Shown here one piece after another: positions 58,021 through 64,000 of a stretch of 64,000 bases of DNA (positions within the stretch are counted from its first letter, which is position 1; each line of letters opens with the position of its first letter). The stretch lies in contig QAOA01004878.1 in NCBI GenBank assembly GCA_003255065.1, positions 1 through 64,000 on the forward strand, read 5' to 3'. The translations under genes and the position numbers were made by a program. Origin of the DNA: Cercis canadensis (lineage: Eukaryota; Streptophyta; Magnoliopsida; Fabales; Fabaceae). The notes under the pieces were generated by a model. It ran no database searches. It was not told the DNA's origin and worked only from the letters and a program-made list of their open reading frames with translations.

Positions 58021-59247
58021 CTTCTTCTTCTTCTCTGCCACCGCCGTCAGCGTGCCGCTGCCCCTAGATCACTCTATTTCCTTTCTTTTCGTGAATATCG
58101 GTTCACGAATGAATCCTTAAGCCCACACTCGTTGCTTGGGTTTGGCACCAACTCCTTATTCCCTTTTCTATATGATTGTGAGCCCATTTGGATTCAACAA
58201 AGTGTCCAAGAATAACTGAAAACGAAACCCTGGGCTGCAATGCTGCTGGATGATACTTCTGGGCTCAATAATAATTTTTTAACGAATATTGTTATTTATA
58301 CAGAATTTGTTTACTTAATTGAAATTAATCAATTATATTATAAATCTTTCTTGCCCTGCAGTATCCCAAAGCAAACGGACTTTTTTTTCCACATGATGCA
58401 AAAAATTTCTATATGTTCGAGCTATAATTTAATTTTCGTAGACCAAAAAATAGTAGTATGTATTATTTTATAATTATTTCAACCTTAATATATTTTCTTA
58501 TTTGTAATTTTTATATATTTTTTCACCTTTAATGTGGACCTGTTATTTATTTAAACAAAATAATGAAGACTAATTTATTAAACACATTTAACTACATTAG
58601 ACATGTTCAATTTTTTCAATTTTCGGATTTTTACTGTTAGNTTTTATACTGTTAGTTATTAATTTAATTATTTTTAATATCAATCAATATTTTTTTTCCC
58701 TTTGTGGCATGATAGCACGAAAATTCAACCTTTAATTATTAGACGTACTTCATATATTATTGTTGTTTTTCTTTCTATTTTTATAATTAATTTATAAAAA
58801 GGTTAATTACTTTAATAGAAGATAAATCATCTTTTCCCCCTGTAAAAGTGGGTTATGACTTGGGGTTGTTAGATTGGGTACTCGCTGACCAGCAGCCTGC
58901 CTTGTCTTAGTCACCTACTTCCTTCCTTTAGAGTTGTTGAGGTATATATGGTTGGTGGTGTTTGGTACAAATTACTAGTTATAGATTTAATGTAAAACGT
59001 ATAAAATTCTAAATTATACAACGATTTAGTATATTTAGCTAATTTGAGAAGAATGTAACTAGTTCAAATAATACGAGTGTAAAATGAAGTGTATGTAAAT
59101 AATATTTTCCATATGCACCAAAAAAAAATACCCTTACACAAATTCAATTGTAGGTTAATATAATATTCAGGTCAATTGAGATGCAAGATAATTGGTAATA
59201 TTCTCCAAATGATCTCACTTTAAAATTGCATGAATCTTAATTAATCA
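58021..59247. other. Intergenic region upstream of the small gene
   Basis: 5' side of the minus-strand small gene, then AT-rich DNA. An n at 58641 is flanked by short repeated TTTTACTGTTAG / TTTTATACTGTTAG words, another possible contig overlap. No gene is supported. Confidence 0.5.
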
Positions 59248-59977
59248 GTTATTATAGGGTTGATTGATTTCAATATTACAGTTTTATAATTTATTTACAC
59301 ATTTATAATAGTTTTAAACTTATTTAAATGTAATATTACACTTTTTAAAAAATTAAAGTATGAGCAGTGGGGCCTATTGGACACACTAGTGGCCCCACGG
59401 CGTATCCACTGTTTGAAAATTCTCCTCCATTGCTTTGTCACGTGACATGCTTTACTTGTTTGGTTTCTACTTGTTCTTGTAGGCTTGTAGCAATGGAAAA
59501 ATGGGTACAAGAAATGGGTCATTTTCCTGCCCAATAAAACAGTAGACATGTCGATTAACAGAAAGTAGACATGTCGATTAACAGAAGGCGTGTTCGGTGG
59601 AGCCTAACAAATTTTTGACTTTTTTTTTTAATTTTAANAGGGTTGATTGATCTCAATATTACAGTTTTACAATTTATTTACTCATTTATAATAGTTTTAA
59701 ACTTATTTACTTTAATATTACACTTTTTAAAAAATTAAAGTATAAGCAGTGGGCCTATTGGACACATTAGTGGCCCCAAAACATGTTCACTGTTTGAAAA
59801 TTCTCCTCCATTGCTTTGTCACGTGACATGCTTTTACTTGTTTGGTTTCTACTTGTTCTTGTAGGCTTGTAGCAATGGAAAAATGGGTACAAGAAATAGG
59901 TCCTTTTCCTGCCCAATAAAACAGTAGACATGTCGATTAACAGAATGCGTGTTCGGTGGAGCTAGCAAACTTTCTAA

Positions 59978-60012
<35 letters not shown>

Positions 60013-60102
60013 NATAATATTAAAATAAATAAATTTAAAATTATAATAAATATGTAAATAAATTCACAAAGTGTTATATTAGGTCAATAAACCGTTATTA
60101 TA
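59248..60102. mobile_element. Foldback element with 9-bp target duplication, related to the 24480 element; internally duplicated in assembly
   Basis: The element is 59257-60093, flanked by perfect GTTATTATA direct repeats (59248-59256 and 60094-60102). Its left end is GGGTTGATTGATTTCAATAT; the right end, reversed, reads GGTTTATTGACCTAATATAA. Inner sequence shares ATATTACACTTTTTAAAAA and CACGGCGTATCC with the 24480-24992 element, so both are probably one family. The left-hand sequence occurs twice: 59257-59637, and again from 59640 (also starting GGGTTGATTGATCTC) to 60012. They are separated by n at 59638 and followed by a poly-T run and n at 60013. The two copies differ at several sites, as allelic copies or old duplicates would. 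Confidence 0.82.
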
Positions 60103-61041
60103 GACTCTGAATGAAATTTAAATTTAAAATGCAAGAGTGGATAAGAAAGAAAAGAAGAAAAAGCAAAAGCATTTTGGACGGCTATGGAGTGTCCACATAA
60201 GAGTCGCTTACCTATAAAAAATAAATTATAAGCTAAATCACATAATGAAGAAGAGACTCCACTGCACTCCACTCCGAGTTGAAGGAGAGAAAGAGTGGGA
60301 GTAGGATTTTAGGTTGTCTTGGCCCAATTGTGCGGAAGATGAAAGGCACGTGGTAGGGCATTCCAGGAGGACGCAACAGATTTAGTATGATCCCGGTAGC
60401 AGGCTAAAACTTTTCACTGCGCTACTGGCCGTACTCTTTGTTTTTGTTTTCTTGGCCATAAGCCTTCGTCATTGACACGTACTTAGTTGAATGTTACATG
60501 GAAAATGGAAAAATAGATTAATTGTCTAAAATCTAAATAGGAGCATCCATACAAAAAGGCGTACAGAAATAGAGGTCAGTAAATTCGTTTTCTCATATTC
60601 ACTGCACTCTGCCGATTGGATCCCAGAAAGCTTCCATCTAGGTGTGCCATTTCTTCTACCAGATCTTGCTTCACGATCATTCAATAGAGAATTTAGGGTT
60701 TTCGCTTATTCTTTTTTCCTTTTTATCACTTAAAATTGCTACAAATTAACGTCCAGGATAGATTCTTTCCCCTCGTATCGGTGTCTTTCCTCTCTTTATA
60801 ATTGATTTAGAGGTATCGATTACAGTTTCTCTGCGACTAGGAAGTTGATCATGATTTGAGACAAGCGCTACAGCAGTATCTGGCTTTATATGATTTTAGA
60901 TTCCACTCGATTAATTCTTTTAATTTGCCCATTTATTTCTTGGATTTTTTTATAGACTCTGATTCTCTGAACATTTTATCCATTGTAACTAGCTTTCCTT
61001 CGAGGATTAGAGCAGCCTTAGCTGAAACAAAGTAGACGAAG
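60103..61041. promoter_or_regulatory. Promoter and 5' UTR region of the E1-beta gene
   Basis: Non-coding DNA between the foldback element and the start codon at 61042. Transcript start is not determined. Pyrimidine-rich stretches after about 60590 fit a 5' UTR, possibly with an intron. No other gene is seen. Confidence 0.4.
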
Positions 61042-64000
61042 ATGTGGGGTCTTTTAAGACAGAAAGTGTCTGCTGGAGGGGTTCCTCTCACGGTACGCTG
61101 TAGCTGTTTTTTCTGCTGCATAATTTACTTTTTTTCTTTTTGGTTTTATTTCAAATACTTCTATCGCATGTCTGTTCGTTATAATATTGGGACAATCTTG
61201 CAGAGTATTCGACCTGTCATATCGGCATTGAGAAGTTACTCTTCAGCGGCGAAAGAGGTAATGGTTTCCTGTTTCCACCTTATTTTATATATGTTATTCC
61301 TTTTGAGTTGTAACTTTTTATCTTGTTATTGATGCGTAAAATGGTGCCTTCGTCTCTTCCTTGTTGATGGAAGCATTCTCTTTTGATTTACATTTTTTTG
61401 AAACGGAAAATATGTACAGATGAATGTGAGAGAGGCTCTTAACTCAGCACTTGATGAGGAAATGTCAGCTGATCCTAAAGTCTTCTTGATGGGCGAAGAG
61501 GTAATGGAAGTGGAAAATTAATGTTCTCTATTTTATTTTTTGGTCCTTGCTCCCGCTCTTATGTTTATTTTCGGGATATTTAAGTGCAGGTTGGTGAATA
61601 TCAGGGTGCATATAAGGTCAGATATAGATTCATTGTTTTTAGTGCTATTTCAAGGCAAGCTGTGGATTTATGAATTTAATTAGCTATTAACTTTTAATCT
61701 TCACTTTTGTTTCCTTTTCGCCTTTTAGATAACTAAGGGGCTTCTGGAGAAGTATGGCCCAGAGAGGGTTCTTGATACTCCAATCACTGAGGTCATTTTT
61801 GTTACTCAACTTGTCCTTACTACTTGCTCTTTCCTTTGGTACTTCTGTAGCTACTCCTGCGAGTTGTTAATCATCTCCTTCTCCCTTTCATTCTTTTATA
61901 TGTTTAAAATCATATTGTCATTTTATTAAATTTTATTGATTACTCCTAGGAGTTTCTTTTTGGAAACGTGGTAATTTTTATGATCCTGTTCTTCTGCCAG
62001 TTTTAGATCAAAGTAATTGTTGAATGACAAGAATCATAATTCTTGTGATCCATAAATGCATCATTCTACAATTCTCAACCTATAAAAACAAAATTCTGTA
62101 ATCTGAACTATCATATATAGCAAGCCTTGAATCTTGGTGGTCATGCTTAATTTTCTGAGTCAGCAAGGAACTCTCACTATTCGGTAATTAGCATCATGAA
62201 ACACAGTGTAAGGAGGTAAACTTGGTGATTATGATTGTAATTTGGTTTCATTTTGTGCTCCAAATGTGGCTTCATTTGAAGAACAGTTCGACAGGATTTG
62301 TATTTTTGGTAGTAGTTGTTGCTTATATCACCTTCTTGCTAAATGTAATGCAGGCTGGGTTTACTGGCATTGGAGTTGGTGCTGCTTACTATGGTCTAAG
62401 GCCTGTTGTGGAGTTTATGACATTTAACTTCTCTATGCAGGTTAGAACTCCTCTATTGTGACTTCATTTTTCTTATACTGAGTGTGTACTTAGATGAGTT
62501 ATATGAATTGTTACTGGCAACTATTGACTTTGGAACAGTTTTATGTCTTGTAAAGCCGGCCAAAATCTTCTTACTCTAATATTACGATGGCATCTTATCT
62601 GTTCTATGTAATAAGAATAGGGTTCTGAAGCCTTCAATGTTCAAATCCATGGTTACAGGTAAACCATATTGGAAGAATATATTGTTTAGTTAATTTTTAG
62701 CTTTGACCAATGGTTTGTAGACTTTATAAATCAAGCAGATATTCTTTTTTTCTTGATGTTGAACTAGCTGCTAGAATGTGCTTACATGTGTTTGTCACAT
62801 GAATCAATCAAGTTTGCTAGATGGCAGATGTTTTTCCTTGGAATTTTCTTGCCACTCATTGCTTTAGTCTGCAAGCAGTATATTAGCTATTAATCATCTT
62901 GAGAGTTATATAATCTCTCTTCTTTGCATAACCATGTTGTGGACATTTGAATAAGTAAAAACATTGATAAATTGAAAAGAGTTTAGTGTCTGTGTGTAGT
63001 TTATGGCATCATCTGTTAAGTAGACTTCTAAATTTGGTTCAGTAGTGTAATGTTCAGTTTTGTCCCACTAACTGCCTCATTGTATTTTTATTTGTGTTGC
63101 AGGCAATAGATCACATAATTAATTCTGCTTCAAAATCAAACTACATGTCTGCTGGGCAAATTTCTGTACCTATTGTCTTTAGAGGCCCCAACGGTGCTGC
63201 TGCTGGGGTTGGTGCTCAGCATTCTCAAGTACGGTTTCTTGAGCTTTGTTTTATGTAACTGCCTTGTTTAACCAGAGATTTTGTGATCCATATTGGAATT
63301 TTATCCCTGGTTATAACAGATAGTTTAGGTTCGTGTCTTCTTGTATTCCCTGTAACTTTCTGCTTTTTGTGCAGTGTTATGCAGCTTGGTATGGTTCCTG
63401 CCCTGGGTTGAAAGTGTTAGCACCATATTCTTCTGAAGATGCTCGTGGTTTGCTGAAAGCTGCTATAAGAGATCCTGATCCTGTTGTTTTCCTTGAAAAT
63501 GAGTTGTTGTAAGTTGTCAAATGCTTGTTTAGTATGAATGTAAATAATTGAACATTTTTTAAAATTGTTTTCTTATTTTGAACAATGTTTTATTTGATGT
63601 GTTTTGTCCTTCAGATATGGTGAGTCATTCCCTGTTTCTGCAGAAGTTCTTGATTCAAGTTTTTGCCTTCCCATAGGGAAAGCTAAGGTAAATTATCTTT
63701 AATGCATGAGTTTAATACATGAAACATATTCAAGATTTTTTGTAAAAATAAAAAATAAAAAAAATCCTTGGAGTTCACTTGTTATCGATTGATATATTCT
63801 TATGTGCACCCGTTTTGGGTTTATGCATTTTTCCTCGAACAGATTGAGAGAGAAGGAAAGGATGTGACTATTACAGCCTTTTCAAAAATGGTTGGCTACG
63901 CTCTCAAGGTTTGCATACCTTAAGATCCTTTGTCTCTCTAGATATGTATTGTCTGTTATTGTTTGTATTCCATTTATCATTCGATGAGAAGTATGGGTCT
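61042..64000 (+). CDS. Pyruvate dehydrogenase E1 component subunit beta, mitochondrial (3' end outside window)
   Basis: Ten exons seen: 61042-61092, 61204-61257, 61420-61500, 61590-61616, 61729-61791, 62354-62440, 63103-63228, 63375-63508, 63615-63687 and 63843-63908, all frame-consistent (254 residues so far). Residues 1-35 form a basic, serine-rich mitochondrial presequence ([13 protein letters not shown]... [12 protein letters not shown]). The mature part starts [20 protein letters not shown] and shows [80 protein letters not shown] and [20 protein letters not shown]. These are typical of E1-beta, which with E1-alpha and thiamine diphosphate decarboxylates pyruvate in the mitochondrial complex. 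The plastid E1-beta would have a different transit peptide. The C-terminal transketolase domain lies beyond the right edge. Confidence 0.95.

Noticed and set aside
1..64000. CRISPR arrays, operons, ribosome binding sites, prophage
   Set aside because: The window is plant nuclear DNA; nothing resembling regularly spaced repeats with unique spacers, or bacterial gene organisation, was seen.

Overview
This is nuclear DNA from a flowering plant, almost certainly a eudicot. The protein-coding genes have GT-AG introns and are far apart in AT-rich DNA. They include plant-only families (SAUR, SWEET, NAC, CC-type glutaredoxin, RLCK-VII kinase, Ole e 1/extensin), and Ty1/copia retroelements and small foldback transposons lie between them. 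I cannot name the species from the sequence. Isolated single 'n' characters at thirteen places look like contig joins. At several of them the flanking sequence is repeated on both sides, so part of the apparent structure is assembly artefact.

Layout, left to right. 1-4508: two Ty1/copia fragments in opposite orientation. A plus-strand gag/protease piece (1-1066) is cut by the 3' LTR of a minus-strand element whose pol runs up to an 'n' at 4509. 4510-7244: the first six exons of a minus-strand amidohydrolase (ATZ/TRZ-like deaminase family), whose sixth exon stops exactly at that 'n'. 8218-8481: a NIP7 pseudogene fragment. 12425-12925: a SAUR gene. 15802-16762: an Ole e 1/proline-rich cell-wall protein. 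18727-19104: a ROXY-type glutaredoxin. 21222-23252: an EXO70 exocyst subunit. 27650-31388: a PBL27-like receptor-like cytoplasmic kinase. 32869-34898: a SWEET sugar transporter. 38146-38217: tRNA-Gln(UUG), followed 125 bp later by a peroxisomal dienoyl-CoA isomerase (38343-40179). 42423-44217: a frameshifted and 3'-truncated glycerophosphodiester phosphodiesterase. 51570-52633: a NAC transcription factor of the VNI2/ANAC083 type. 56118-58020: a two-exon gene for a 78-residue protein of unknown function. 61042 to the right edge: the first ten exons of mitochondrial pyruvate dehydrogenase E1-beta.

The genes do not form a pathway; this is ordinary plant gene order. The most informative non-genic content is a set of foldback (long inverted repeat) elements. 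Two of them, at 24480-24992 and 59257-60093, appear to be one family: they have clean 10-bp and 9-bp target-site duplications and share internal and terminal sequence. A second foldback family has copies at 7385-7896 and 48717-49256. Exon coordinates below were derived by hand from splice signals and reading-frame continuity, and total lengths were checked to be multiples of three where a gene is complete.
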